Source of the DNA: Bacillota bacterium
Lineage (GTDB): Bacteria > Bacillota > Bacilli > Paenibacillales > UBA4045
Assembly: GCA_023441055.1 (NCBI GenBank)
Contig: JAEZQY010000027.1
Coordinates: forward strand, 1-38,990
Length of the DNA: 38,990 nt
Direction of reading: 5' to 3'
Of this stretch, positions 9,045 to 17,744 are shown piece after piece. Positions within the stretch are counted from its first letter, which is position 1. Each line of letters begins with the position of its first letter. Below the pieces are notes generated by a model. It was given only the letters and a program-made list of their open reading frames with translations. It was not told where the DNA came from and did not search any database. Made by a program: the position numbers and the translations under genes.

Positions 9045-9464
9045 ATGCCAACGATTAACCAGTTAGTGCGTAAGGGTCGTCAAGCTAAGGTCGTCAAGTC
9101 GAAATCGCCAGCTCTGCATAAGGGCTACAATGCAATGAGACGTGAAGAAACGGACCTCAAATCACCGCAGAAGCGCGGCGTATGTACGCGCGTAGGTACA
9201 ATGACACCGAAGAAACCGAACTCCGCACTTCGGAAGTATGCGCGTATTCGCTTGACTAACAAGGTCGAGGTTACAGCTTACATTCCAGGTATTGGTCACA
9301 ATCTGCAGGAGCACAGCGTCGTGCTGATTCGCGGCGGCAGAGTCAAGGACTTACCAGGGGTTCGTTATCATATCGTTCGCGGTGCACTTGACACAGCGGG
9401 CGTTAACAATCGGATGCAAGCTCGTTCGAAGTATGGAACGAAGAGACCGAAGGCAAAGAAATAA
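9045..9464 (+). CDS. rpsL: 30S ribosomal protein S12
   Basis: The 139-residue S12 sits at the decoding centre of the small subunit. The streptomycin-contact segments TPKKPNSALRK and GGRVKDLPGVRYH carry the wild-type lysines, so there is no sign of target-site streptomycin resistance. An in-frame ATG lies seven codons upstream at 9024, but it precedes the GGAAGGGGG ribosome binding site; the ATG at 9045 gives the conserved start MPTINQLVRKG. It is followed by rpsG after 42 bases. Confidence 0.97.
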   Translation: MPTINQLVRKGRQAKVVKSKSPALHKGYNAMRREETDLKSPQKRGVCTRVGTMTPKKPNSALRKYARIRLTNKVEVTAYIPGIGHNLQEHSVVLIRGGRVKDLPGVRYHIVRGALDTAGVNNRMQARSKYGTKRPKAKK

Positions 9465-9506
9465 TCCTGTCAGCAGGAATGAACAAATATGGAAAGGGGG
9501 ATAACT

Positions 9507-9977
9507 ATGCCACGTAAAGGTCCAGTAACGAAGAGAGACGTTCTGCCGGATCCAATTTACAACAGTAAGTTGGTAACGCGTCTCGTCAATCGCATCATGA
9601 TCGACGGTAAGAAGGGTGTAGCTCAGCGTATTCTATACGACGCGTTCAACATTGTTCAAGAGCGTACGGAGAAGGATCCGATGGAAGTCTTCGAGCAAGC
9701 GATCAAGAACATTATGCCTGTACTTGAAGTTAAGGCTCGTCGTGTCGGTGGTTCGAACTACCAGGTTCCAATCGAGGTTAAACCTGAGAGACGTACTTCT
9801 CTAGGACTTAGATGGCTCGTGAACTACTCCCGCAATCGCGGCGAGAAGACGATGGAAGAACGCTTGGCGTACGAAATCATCGATGCGAGCAACAATACAG
9901 GCGCTTCCGTGAAGAAGCGTGAAGATACACACAAGATGGCTGAAGCGAATAAAGCATTCGCTCACTATCGCTGGTAG
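9507..9977 (+). CDS. rpsG: 30S ribosomal protein S7
   Basis: The 156-residue S7 nucleates assembly of the 30S head and contacts the E-site tRNA. The start MPRKGPVTKRDVLPDPIY and the C-terminal TGASVKKREDTHKMAEANKAF segment are typical and full length. An upstream in-frame ATG at 9489 would include the GGAAAGGGGG binding site in the coding region, so 9507 is chosen. In several bacteria S7 is the autoregulator of this operon; no specific binding site was recognised in the spacer before it. Confidence 0.97.
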   Translation: MPRKGPVTKRDVLPDPIYNSKLVTRLVNRIMIDGKKGVAQRILYDAFNIVQERTEKDPMEVFEQAIKNIMPVLEVKARRVGGSNYQVPIEVKPERRTSLGLRWLVNYSRNRGEKTMEERLAYEIIDASNNTGASVKKREDTHKMAEANKAFAHYRW

Positions 9978-10021
9978 AATCACTAATCCGTATGTAAGAG
10001 ATGAAGGGAGACACATCAGTT

Positions 10022-12097
10022 ATGTCAAGAGAGTTCTCCTTAAAGGATACGCGTAATATTGGGATCATGGCGCATATCGATGCTGGTAAGACTACAACAA
10101 CGGAACGCATTCTGTATTACACTGGTAGAGTTCACAAGATCGGTGAAACGCATGAAGGTTCCGCTACCATGGACTGGATGCAGCAGGAGCAGGAGCGTGG
10201 GATAACCATTACCTCTGCTGCGACAACCGCTCAATGGAAGGGCCACCGCATCAATATTATCGACACCCCGGGTCACGTTGACTTCACAGTTGAAGTTGAA
10301 CGCTCCCTGCGCGTACTCGATGGAGCAGTAGCGGTGTTCAGCGCCAAGGAAGGCGTTGAGCCACAATCCGAAACCGTATGGCGTCAAGCGGACAAGTACA
10401 GCGTTCCGCGTATCGCATATGTAAACAAGATGGACATCATCGGAGCAGATTTCCTTCGCGCGATCGCAACGATGAGAGATCGTCTCGGAGCCAATGCGGT
10501 AGCTATTCAACTGCCAATCGGCGCAGAGAATGATTTCAAGGGAATCATCGACTTGGTTGAGAACAAGGCTCATATGTACAAGGACGACCTCGGCAAAGAA
10601 GTCGAAGTAGTCGATGTGCCAGACGAGTACAAGGCTCAAGTTGAAGAGCTTCGCAACGAAATGGTTGAGAAGATCGCCGAGCTTGATGAAGACCTGACAA
10701 TGAAGTTCCTCGAAGGGGAGGAAATTACAATTGAAGAATTGAAGACTGCTCTGCGCAAAGGCGTAGTTTCAGTTAAAATCTTCCCTGTAATCTGCGGTTC
10801 CTCCTATAAGAACAAAGGTATTCAGCTGATGCTGGATGCGGTCGTCGATTATCTGCCTGCACCGATCGACGTTCCTGATATCACTGGACATCTGGAAGAT
10901 GGTACGGAAGTCGTTCGTCATTCGTCCGACGCTGAACCGTTCTCCGCTCTAGCATTCAAAATCGCGACTGACCCTTATGTTGGTCGACTCACGTTCATCC
11001 GCGTATACTCCGGCGTTCTGACGTCGGGTTCATATGTACTGAACGCGACCAAGGGCAAGCGGGAGAGAATTGGACGGATTCTACAGATGCACGCGAACCA
11101 TCGTCAAGAGATCAGTGAGCTCTACTCCGGCGATATCGCCGCAGCGGTAGGCTTGAAGGATACCATCACAGGCGACACGCTCTGCGATGAGAAGAATCCA
11201 GTTATTCTGGAATCGATGAACTTCCCGGATCCGGTTATCTCGATTGCGGTAGAACCGAAGACGAAGGCTGACCAAGACAAGATGGGTGTAGCGCTCACGA
11301 AGCTTGCTGAGGAAGACCCGACGTTCCGCTTCTACACGGATGAAGAGACGAACCAGACGATCATTCAAGGGATGGGCGAGCTGCATCTTGAGATTATTGT
11401 TGACCGTATGCTCCGCGAGTTCAAGGTGGAAACTAACGTCGGCAAGCCTCAGGTCGCATATCGCGAAACATTCCGCAGCTCCGCCAAGGTGGAAGGCAAG
11501 TTCGTTCGCCAATCCGGTGGTCGCGGTCAATATGGTCACGTATGGATCGAATTCGAACCACGTGAAGCTGGAGAAGGCTTCTTGTTCGAGAACAAGATTG
11601 TCGGTGGTGTCGTTCCTCGTGAATACATCGCACCAGTTCAAGCAGGAATTGAAGAGTCCATGAAGAATGGTGTATTAGCTGGCTTCCCGCTGGTTGATAT
11701 CAAAGCAACGATCTTCGACGGATCTTACCATGACGTTGACTCCAACGAAATGGCGTTCAAGATCGCAGGCTCTATGGCGCTTAAGGCAGCCAAGGATAAG
11801 TGTAATCCAATTCTCCTCGAGCCGATTATGAAGGTAGAAGTCACTGTTCCGGAAGAGTATATGGGCGACGTAATGGGCGACCTGAACTCCCGCCGTGGAC
11901 GCATCGAAGGTATGGACGCCAGATTCGGCGCTCAAGTTATTCGGTCTAAGGTGCCTCTGTCCGAAATGTTCGGTTACTCGACGACACTGCGTTCCAGAAC
12001 GCAAGGCCGTGGCGTGTACGCAATGGAGATCTCTCACTATGAAGAAGTACCTAGATCGATTTCGGAAGAAATCATCGCAAAACATAAAGGTGCTTAA
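10022..12097 (+). CDS. fusA: Translation elongation factor G
   Basis: The 691-residue GTPase drives tRNA-mRNA translocation on the ribosome. The P-loop AHIDAGKTTTTE lies near residues 17-28, the switch II motif DTPGHVDF follows, and NKMD binds the guanine. Domains II to V are complete, ending in a KHKGA-type tail. The ATG at 10022 gives MSREFSLKDTRNIG; an in-frame ATG at 10001 lies before the GAAGGGAG binding site and is rejected. The gene is 44 bases after rpsG and 36 bases before tuf. Confidence 0.98.
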   Translation: MSREFSLKDTRNIGIMAHIDAGKTTTTERILYYTGRVHKIGETHEGSATMDWMQQEQERGITITSAATTAQWKGHRINIIDTPGHVDFTVEVERSLRVLDGAVAVFSAKEGVEPQSETVWRQADKYSVPRIAYVNKMDIIGADFLRAIATMRDRLGANAVAIQLPIGAENDFKGIIDLVENKAHMYKDDLGKEVEVVDVPDEYKAQVEELRNEMVEKIAELDEDLTMKFLEGEEITIEELKTALRKGVVSVKIFPVICGSSYKNKGIQLMLDAVVDYLPAPIDVPDITGHLEDGTEVVRHSSDAEPFSALAFKIATDPYVGRLTFIRVYSGVLTSGSYVLNATKGKRERIGRILQMHANHRQEISELYSGDIAAAVGLKDTITGDTLCDEKNPVILESMNFPDPVISIAVEPKTKADQDKMGVALTKLAEEDPTFRFYTDEETNQTIIQGMGELHLEIIVDRMLREFKVETNVGKPQVAYRETFRSSAKVEGKFVRQSGGRGQYGHVWIEFEPREAGEGFLFENKIVGGVVPREYIAPVQAGIEESMKNGVLAGFPLVDIKATIFDGSYHDVDSNEMAFKIAGSMALKAAKDKCNPILLEPIMKVEVTVPEEYMGDVMGDLNSRRGRIEGMDARFGAQVIRSKVPLSEMFGYSTTLRSRTQGRGVYAMEISHYEEVPRSISEEIIAKHKGA

Positions 12098-12133
12098 ATA
12101 AAATTAGCTAATTATTAAGGAGGCAATGTTCAA

Positions 12134-13327
12134 ATGGGAAAAGCAAAATTCGAACGTAATAAGCCGCATATTAACATCGGCACCATCGGTCACGTTGACC
12201 ATGGTAAAACTACACTGACTGCTGCAATTACAACTGTACTGACTAAGAAGTTCGGTGGCGGTAACGCGATCGCATACGATCAAATTGACAAGGCTCCAGA
12301 AGAGCGCGAACGCGGAATCACTATCTCGACTTCTCACGTTGAGTACGAGAGTGCGAACCGTCACTATGCACACGTCGACTGCCCAGGGCACGCCGACTAT
12401 GTTAAGAACATGATCACTGGTGCTGCCCAAATGGACGGCGCGATCCTGGTCGTATCTGCAGCTGACGGTCCAATGCCGCAAACGCGCGAGCACATCCTGC
12501 TGTCCAAGCAAGTAGGCGTACCTTACATTGTTGTATTCATGAACAAGTGCGACATGGTTGAAGACGCTGAGCTTCTTGAGCTGGTTGAAATGGAAATCCG
12601 CGACTTGCTGAGCGAGTATGAATTCCCTGGCGATGATACTCCTATCGTTCAAGGTTCTGCGCGTGAAGCACTGCAAAATCCTGACGGCCCTTGGGCAGAT
12701 AAGATCGTTGAGCTGTTCGAGCACATCGATTCTTACATCCCTGAGCCAGAACGTGCTGTTGACAGACCGTTCCTGATGCCTGTCGAAGACGTGTTCACAA
12801 TCACTGGCCGTGGTACAGTTGCTACTGGTCGTGTAGAGCGTGGTCTGGTTAAGGTTGGCGACGAAGTTGAAATCGTAGGCCTTCAAGAAGAAACGAAGAA
12901 GTCCGTATGTACGGGCGTTGAAATGTTCCGTAAGCTTCTCGACCAAGCACAAGCCGGCGACAACATCGGCGCGCTGCTTCGCGGCGTAGAGCGTAAGGAC
13001 ATTGAGCGCGGCCAAATCCTGGCTAAGCCTGGTTCGGTTAAGCCTCATACAAACTTCACAGCTCAAATCTACGTTCTGACTAAGGAAGAAGGCGGACGTC
13101 ACAAGCCTTTCTTCACAGGCTACCGTCCTCAGTTCTACTTCCGTACAACTGACGTAACAGGTATCATCACGCTGCCTGAGGGCACTGAGATGGTTATGCC
13201 TGGCGATAACATCGAAGTAACAGTAGAACTGATTGCTCCGATCGCTATCGAAGAAGGAACTCGCTTCGCGATTCGTGAAGGCGGCCGTACTGTAGGCGCT
13301 GGCGCAGTTGCATCGATCCAGAAGTAA
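12134..13327 (+). CDS. tuf: Translation elongation factor Tu
   Basis: The 397-residue GTPase delivers aminoacyl-tRNA to the ribosomal A site. Motifs are GHVDHGKTT (P-loop), RGITI (switch I), DCPGHADY (switch II) and NKCD (guanine specificity). It starts MGKAKFERNK, with glycine at position 2 where alanine is common. AAGGAGG lies 10 bases before the ATG. Codon choice is notably restricted, as usual for this very highly expressed gene. It is the last gene of the str operon and is followed by an intrinsic terminator. Confidence 0.98.
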   Translation: MGKAKFERNKPHINIGTIGHVDHGKTTLTAAITTVLTKKFGGGNAIAYDQIDKAPEERERGITISTSHVEYESANRHYAHVDCPGHADYVKNMITGAAQMDGAILVVSAADGPMPQTREHILLSKQVGVPYIVVFMNKCDMVEDAELLELVEMEIRDLLSEYEFPGDDTPIVQGSAREALQNPDGPWADKIVELFEHIDSYIPEPERAVDRPFLMPVEDVFTITGRGTVATGRVERGLVKVGDEVEIVGLQEETKKSVCTGVEMFRKLLDQAQAGDNIGALLRGVERKDIERGQILAKPGSVKPHTNFTAQIYVLTKEEGGRHKPFFTGYRPQFYFRTTDVTGIITLPEGTEMVMPGDNIEVTVELIAPIAIEEGTRFAIREGGRTVGAGAVASIQK

Positions 13328-13346
13328 TCGAGAATACTCGATTCGG

Positions 13347-13380
13347 AAGGAGCCTCCCGCTGTGGAGGCTTCTTTTATTC
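13347..13380 (+). terminator. Intrinsic terminator after tuf
   Basis: An 11-bp stem pairs 13347-13357 (core AGCCTCC) with 13364-13374 (core GGAGGCT) around a six-base loop, running into TTCTTTTATT. It closes the str operon before the S10 promoter. Confidence 0.88.
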
Positions 13381-13395
13381 TGTTAAAAATATTTC

Positions 13396-13424
13396 TTGCA
13401 ATCAGTTTTGATTTTCTATATAAT
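13396..13424 (+). promoter_or_regulatory. S10 operon promoter
   Basis: TTGCAA (13396-13401) and a perfect TATAAT (13419-13424) are separated by exactly 17 bases, immediately after the tuf terminator. This is the only strong promoter I recognised for the 25 ribosomal and associated genes from rpsJ to rplO and probably on to rplQ. Confidence 0.88.
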
Positions 13425-13430
13425 AGTGAA

Positions 13431-13571
13431 CGTTGGTCTGTGACGTTGCGATGAAGCGAGAGGTTGCCGATACACCCGGCGCATTTGCCTTGGTGAACAG
13501 CGCGGATATCGGGGTATTTTCGTGGAGTATGTCCGATTATCAAAATTGGGCGATAGAAGGAGGGAATTTTC
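13431..13571 (+). promoter_or_regulatory. S10 operon 5' leader
   Basis: About 140 transcribed bases precede rpsJ. The stretch GCGAGAGGTTGCCGA (13456-13470), followed by CACCCGGC and TTTGCC, resembles what I recall of leaders before rpsJ in other Bacillales. It ends in the ribosome binding site GAAGGAGGG. The E. coli S10 leader binds L4, but this one does not visibly share that structure. The regulatory role is inference. Confidence 0.5.
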
Positions 13572-13880
13572 ATGGCAAAGCAAAAGATTCGTATTCGTTT
13601 AAAGGCTTATGACCACCGGATCCTAGATCAATCTGCCGAGAAAATCGTAGAAACTGCAAAGCGTTCCGGAGCGAGTGTATCCGGGCCAATTCCGTTGCCA
13701 ACGGAAAAGCAAATTATTACGGTTCTTCGCGCGGTGCATAAGTACAAGGATTCTCGCGAGCAATTCGAGATGCGCACACACAAGCGTCTGATCGATATCG
13801 TGAATCCTACACCGCAAACGGTAGATGCGCTAATGCGTCTCGACCTGCCATCCGGCGTGGACATTGAAATTAAATTGTAA
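13572..13880 (+). CDS. rpsJ: 30S ribosomal protein S10 (NusE)
   Basis: The 102-residue S10 is a 30S head protein and, with NusB, part of the rRNA antitermination complex. The start MAKQKIRIRLKAYDHRILD and the TEKQIITVLR, RTHKRLIDI and LPSGVDIEIKL segments are canonical. It is the first gene of the S10 operon; GAAGGAGGG lies just before the ATG. Confidence 0.98.
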   Translation: MAKQKIRIRLKAYDHRILDQSAEKIVETAKRSGASVSGPIPLPTEKQIITVLRAVHKYKDSREQFEMRTHKRLIDIVNPTPQTVDALMRLDLPSGVDIEIKL

Positions 13881-13924
13881 TCCACATTATGAATCAGTAA
13901 TTGATAAGGAAAAGAGGTGTCAAC

Positions 13925-14551
13925 ATGAAGGGTATCTTAGGTAAAAAAATCGGTATGACGCAAGTGTTCGCCGCAGACGGTACTGCGATCGCAGTTACGG
14001 TTATCCAGGCTGGCCCATGTGTGGTCCTGCAGAAGAAGGATGCGGAGAATGACGGTTATGAATCTATCCAGATCGGATATGATGACAAGGGCGAGAAGGC
14101 TGCTAACAAGCCTGAAGCTGGACATGCCAAGAAGGCTAACGCAGCCCCTAAGCGCTACATCCGCGAACTTCGCGGCGTCAATCTTGCTGACTATGAAGTT
14201 GGACAAGAAATTAAGGTTGACGTATTTAGCGAGGGCGAATTTGTTGACGTAACAGGTACTTCCAAGGGGAAAGGCTTCCAGGGCTCAATCAAGAGACATG
14301 GACAAAGCCGCGGCCCGATGTCACATGGTTCCAAGTATCATAGAGGCCCTGGTTCACTCGCGGTTATTCGTACTGCGAACAAGATTCCTAAGGGTCGCAA
14401 GATGCCAGGACATATGGGGAACGAGACCGTGACCCTGCAGAACCTTGAAATCGTGAAGATTGATTCGGAACGTAATGTGCTTCTGGTTAAGGGATCCATC
14501 CCAGGACCGAGAAACAGCTACGTCGATGTTAAGCTTACGAATAGAAAGTAA
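13925..14551 (+). CDS. rplC: 50S ribosomal protein L3
   Basis: The 208-residue L3 is an early 50S assembly protein whose central extension reaches the peptidyl transferase centre. That extension is visible as GTSKGKGFQGSIKRHG followed by GPMSHGSKYHRGPGS. The ATG at 13925 gives MKGILGKKIGMTQVF; an in-frame start at 13901 lies upstream of the AAAGAGGTG binding site and is rejected. Confidence 0.97.
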   Translation: MKGILGKKIGMTQVFAADGTAIAVTVIQAGPCVVLQKKDAENDGYESIQIGYDDKGEKAANKPEAGHAKKANAAPKRYIRELRGVNLADYEVGQEIKVDVFSEGEFVDVTGTSKGKGFQGSIKRHGQSRGPMSHGSKYHRGPGSLAVIRTANKIPKGRKMPGHMGNETVTLQNLEIVKIDSERNVLLVKGSIPGPRNSYVDVKLTNRK

Positions 14552-14578
14552 TAGAGTGGTAAGAAAGGAGGAGCATTC

Positions 14579-15202
14579 ATGCCAAAGGTAGCTTTATATA
14601 ATGTGACTGGTCAGCAGATCGGTGAAGTTGAACTGGCTGACGGAATATTCGGGATTACTCCGAATACACATGTCATTCATGACGCTGTAGTGATGCAACA
14701 AGCAGCTGAGCGTGCTGGCACGCATAAGACGAAGGGACGTTCTGAAGTACGAGGCGGCGGACGCAAGCCTTGGAAGCAGAAGGGAACGGGTCGTGCACGT
14801 CAAGGCAGCATTCGTTCGCCGCAATGGAAGGGCGGAGGTATCGTATTCGGTCCTACACCGCGTAGCTATGCTTATAAATTACCGAAGAAGGTTCGTCGTC
14901 TGGCGATCAAATCGGTGCTGTCCGCTAAGGTGAATGACAGCGAAATTATCGTGCTTGATGCACTCACACTGAATGCGCCTAAGACGAAGCAATTCGCCGA
15001 GGTGCTGAAGAATTTGAAGGTTGATCGCAAGGCTCTTGTTGTGGCTGCGTCTTATGATGACAATATCGCATTGTCCGCGCGCAACATTCCAGGCGTGAAA
15101 TTCGTTACCGCCGAAGGGATCAATGTGCTTGATGTTGTCAAGTACGATAAGCTGATCATCACTAAAGAAGCGGTACAGAAAGTAGAGGAGGTGCTTGCGT
15201 AA
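14579..15202 (+). CDS. rplD: 50S ribosomal protein L4
   Basis: The 207-residue L4 has a globular domain and a long loop lining the peptide exit tunnel. The loop segment KPWKQKGTGRARQGSIRSP is intact, so no macrolide-resistance change is seen there. AAAGGAGGAG precedes the ATG. Its TAA stop overlaps the rplW start (TAATG), which suggests coupled translation. Confidence 0.97.
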   Translation: MPKVALYNVTGQQIGEVELADGIFGITPNTHVIHDAVVMQQAAERAGTHKTKGRSEVRGGGRKPWKQKGTGRARQGSIRSPQWKGGGIVFGPTPRSYAYKLPKKVRRLAIKSVLSAKVNDSEIIVLDALTLNAPKTKQFAEVLKNLKVDRKALVVAASYDDNIALSARNIPGVKFVTAEGINVLDVVKYDKLIITKEAVQKVEEVLA

Positions 15203-15492
15203 TGAAAAACCCACGCGATATTATCAAGCGCCCTGTTATCACCGAACGTACCAGCGATCTGATGTCTAATTTGACGTATGTCTTCGAAGTGGATAGACGT
15301 GCTAACAAAACAGAAATCAAACAGGCGATTGAGCAAATATTCAAAGTAAAGGTTTCGAACGTCAATACCATGATCGTTGCGGCTAAGCCTAAGCGTTATG
15401 GACGGTACTCCGGCTATACGTCGGAATGGAAGAAGGCGTTTGTAACCCTGTCTAAGGACAGCAAGCCGCTTGAATTCTTCGAAACAGTATAA
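15202..15492 (+). CDS. rplW: 50S ribosomal protein L23
   Basis: The 96-residue L23 lies at the tunnel exit, where trigger factor and SRP dock. The N-terminal DIIKRPVITERTSDLM and the central FEVDRRANKTEIKQAIEQIF segments are canonical. Its ATG overlaps the rplD stop by one base, with GTAGAGGAGG upstream inside rplD. Confidence 0.96.
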   Translation: MKNPRDIIKRPVITERTSDLMSNLTYVFEVDRRANKTEIKQAIEQIFKVKVSNVNTMIVAAKPKRYGRYSGYTSEWKKAFVTLSKDSKPLEFFETV

Positions 15493-15523
15493 GCGGAATA
15501 ATTGAGGATTGGAGGGAATCTAA

Positions 15524-16354
15524 GTGTCGATTAGAACATTCAAACCGACTACGCCGAGCAGACGTCATATGTCATCTCGTACTTTCGAAGAGATTACAAC
15601 GTCTACACCGGAGAAGTCGCTGCTTGCGCCGCTCTTCAAGAAGGCCGGACGCAATAACCAAGGTAAAATTACGACTCGTCATCGCGGTGGCGGACATAAG
15701 CGTAATTATCGCATCATCGATTTCAAACGTACGAAGGACGGCATACCAGGCAACGTTGCCACGATCGAGTATGACCCGAATCGTACCGCCAACATTGCGC
15801 TTATCCATTATGCGGACGGAGAGAAGAGATACATTCTGGCTCCCAAGGGTCTCAAGGTGGGCGATGTGATCGTCTCGGGATCAGACGCAGATATCAAGGT
15901 GGGCAACGCATTGCCGCTGGAGAACATTCCGGTTGGTACGATGATTCACAACATTGAACTGCAGCCTGGCAAGGGCGGTCAGCTCGTACGCGCAGCTGGC
16001 GCAGAAGCGCAATTGCTTGGTAAGGAAGAACGTTATGTAGTCATTCGCCTATCTTCCGGCGAGATGCGCAAGATTCTCAAGGTGTGCCGCGCGACAATCG
16101 GTACTGTCGGTAACGAGGATCATGAGCTTCTCAAGATCGGTAAGGCTGGCCGCAGCCGCTGGCTCGGCAATCGTCCATCCGTTCGAGGACTTGTCATGAA
16201 CCCTAACGATCACCCTCACGGTGGTGGTGAAGGTAAGGCTCCGATCGGCCGCAAGTCTCCTATGTCGCCATGGGGCAAGCCTACACTTGGTGTTAAGACA
16301 CGCAAGAAGGGCAAAGCATCGAATCAATACATTGTTCGTCGTCGCACGAAATAA
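15524..16354 (+). CDS. rplB: 50S ribosomal protein L2
   Basis: The 276-residue L2 is one of the oldest 50S proteins and is needed for subunit association and peptidyl transfer. The MNPNDHPHGGGEGK segment near residue 225 contains the conserved histidine close to the peptidyl transferase centre. The start codon is GTG at 15524, eight bases after TGGAGGG, giving MSIRTFKPTTPSRR. Confidence 0.97.
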   Translation: MSIRTFKPTTPSRRHMSSRTFEEITTSTPEKSLLAPLFKKAGRNNQGKITTRHRGGGHKRNYRIIDFKRTKDGIPGNVATIEYDPNRTANIALIHYADGEKRYILAPKGLKVGDVIVSGSDADIKVGNALPLENIPVGTMIHNIELQPGKGGQLVRAAGAEAQLLGKEERYVVIRLSSGEMRKILKVCRATIGTVGNEDHELLKIGKAGRSRWLGNRPSVRGLVMNPNDHPHGGGEGKAPIGRKSPMSPWGKPTLGVKTRKKGKASNQYIVRRRTK

Positions 16355-16404
16355 TGAATCGATAGAGCTTTATGAGATCACCTTTTATGAAGGGAGGCTA
16401 AACG

Positions 16405-16689
16405 ATGGGACGCAGTTTGAAGAAGGGACCATTCATCGACGCTTACTTGCTTAAGAAAGTAGAAGAGATGGGCTCCGCTCAAGGAAGCAAGAAGTCTGTT
16501 ATTAAGACTTGGTCGCGCCGTTCCACCATTTTCCCGCAATTTATCGGACACACTTTCGCAGTCTATGACGGTCGCAAGCATGTGCCTGTATATGTGACGG
16601 AAGACATGGTTGGACACAAGCTCGGTGAGTTCGCACCTACAAGAACGTACAAGGGGCATACGGACGACGACAGGAAGACCAGACGCTAA
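16405..16689 (+). CDS. rpsS: 30S ribosomal protein S19
   Basis: The 94-residue S19 forms a head complex with S13 near the A site. The start MGRSLKKGPFIDAYL and the segments TWSRRSTIFPQFIGHTFAVY and GHKLGEFAPTRTYKGH are diagnostic. GGGAGG lies eight bases upstream of the ATG. Confidence 0.97.
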   Translation: MGRSLKKGPFIDAYLLKKVEEMGSAQGSKKSVIKTWSRRSTIFPQFIGHTFAVYDGRKHVPVYVTEDMVGHKLGEFAPTRTYKGHTDDDRKTRR

Positions 16690-16728
16690 TCAGGATAGAG
16701 ATTACCCATCCGAGAGGAGGACATGTAC

Positions 16729-17064
16729 ATGCAAGAAGCAAAGGCTAGTGTCAGTCATATTCGCATTGCGCCGCGTAAGGCGAGACTGGTGCTTGATCTG
16801 ATCCGCGGCAAGGATGTTGGAGAAGCAATTGCCATTCTTCGCCACACGCCTAAGGCGGCTTCGCCAGTCATTGAGAAGCTGCTCAACTCGGCAATCGCTA
16901 ATGCGGAGCACAACTATCAAATGAATCCGAGCAACCTGAAGGTAGCGCAAGCATTCGCTAATGAAGGTCCGGTTATGAAACGGTTCCAGCCTCGTTCGCA
17001 AGGCCGGGCATTCCGTATCAACAAGCGTACGAGCCACATTACATTGGTGGTATCTGAGAAATAA
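16729..17064 (+). CDS. rplV: 50S ribosomal protein L22
   Basis: The 111-residue L22 lines the exit tunnel through a hairpin loop seen here as RFQPRSQGRAFRINKRTSHI. Two in-frame ATGs lie six bases apart (16723 and 16729). AGGAGG at 16715-16720 is only two bases from the first and eight from the second, so 16729 (MQEAKASVSHIRIAPRK) is chosen. Confidence 0.95.
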   Translation: MQEAKASVSHIRIAPRKARLVLDLIRGKDVGEAIAILRHTPKAASPVIEKLLNSAIANAEHNYQMNPSNLKVAQAFANEGPVMKRFQPRSQGRAFRINKRTSHITLVVSEK

Positions 17065-17078
17065 GGGAGGGATAACGT

Positions 17079-17741
17079 GTGGGTCAGAAGGTAAACCCTG
17101 TAGGTCTAAGAGTCGGAATTATTCGCGATTGGGAGTCCAAGTGGTATGCTGGCAAGGATTTCGGCACATTGCTGCTTGAAGACGTGAAGATACGTGAATA
17201 TCTGAAGAAGAAGCTGAAGGATTCAGCTGTCTCTCATATCGAGATTGAGCGCGCAGCTAACCGCGTGAGCGTGTCGATTCACACAGCTAAGCCAGGTATG
17301 GTAATTGGTAAGGGCGGAGCGGAAGTGGAAGTTATCCGTGAGCACTTAGCAAAGATGACGAATAAGAAGGTTCATATCAATATTATTGAAATCAAGAACC
17401 CTGAGCTGGATGCCATTCTAGTGGCAGAAAGCATCGCACAGCAGCTGGAACGCCGTGTATCGTTCCGTCGTGCTATGAAGCAAGCTTTGCAACGCAGCAT
17501 GCGTCAAGGCGCTAAGGGAATCAAAACCGCAGTCAGCGGTCGCTTGGGCGGCGCTGAAATCGCGCGTGGCGAAAGCTACAGCGAAGGTACAGTTCCTCTT
17601 CATACGCTTCGCGCGGACATAGATTACGGTACGGCAGAAGCACACACAACCTACGGACGTCTAGGGGTTAAGGTGTGGATCTACCGTGGAGAGGTTCTTC
17701 CGACTGCTAAGAAAAAACCGGAATCGGAAGGAGGCAATTAA
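17079..17741 (+). CDS. rpsC: 30S ribosomal protein S3
   Basis: The 220-residue S3 has a type II KH domain with GMVIGKGGAEVEVI and a C-terminal domain at the mRNA entry tunnel (SGRLGGAEIARGESYSEG). The start is GTG at 17079 (MGQKVNPVGLRVGI), preceded by GGGAGGG; the overlapping GTG at 17077 is out of frame. It ends three bases before rplP. Confidence 0.97.
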   Translation: MGQKVNPVGLRVGIIRDWESKWYAGKDFGTLLLEDVKIREYLKKKLKDSAVSHIEIERAANRVSVSIHTAKPGMVIGKGGAEVEVIREHLAKMTNKKVHINIIEIKNPELDAILVAESIAQQLERRVSFRRAMKQALQRSMRQGAKGIKTAVSGRLGGAEIARGESYSEGTVPLHTLRADIDYGTAEAHTTYGRLGVKVWIYRGEVLPTAKKKPESEGGN

Positions 17742-17744
17742 ATC

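Noticed and set aside
12102..12113. Palindrome AATTAGCTAATT between fusA and tuf
   Set aside because: Twelve A/T-rich bases in a short gap can occur by chance, and nothing else there suggests a regulatory site.
12104..13573. 489-codon open frame on the - strand across tuf
   Set aside because: It is antisense to a strongly conserved gene with biased codons, has no family resemblance, and arises from codon bias. Similar long shadows over rpoB, rpoC and rplF were dropped for the same reason.
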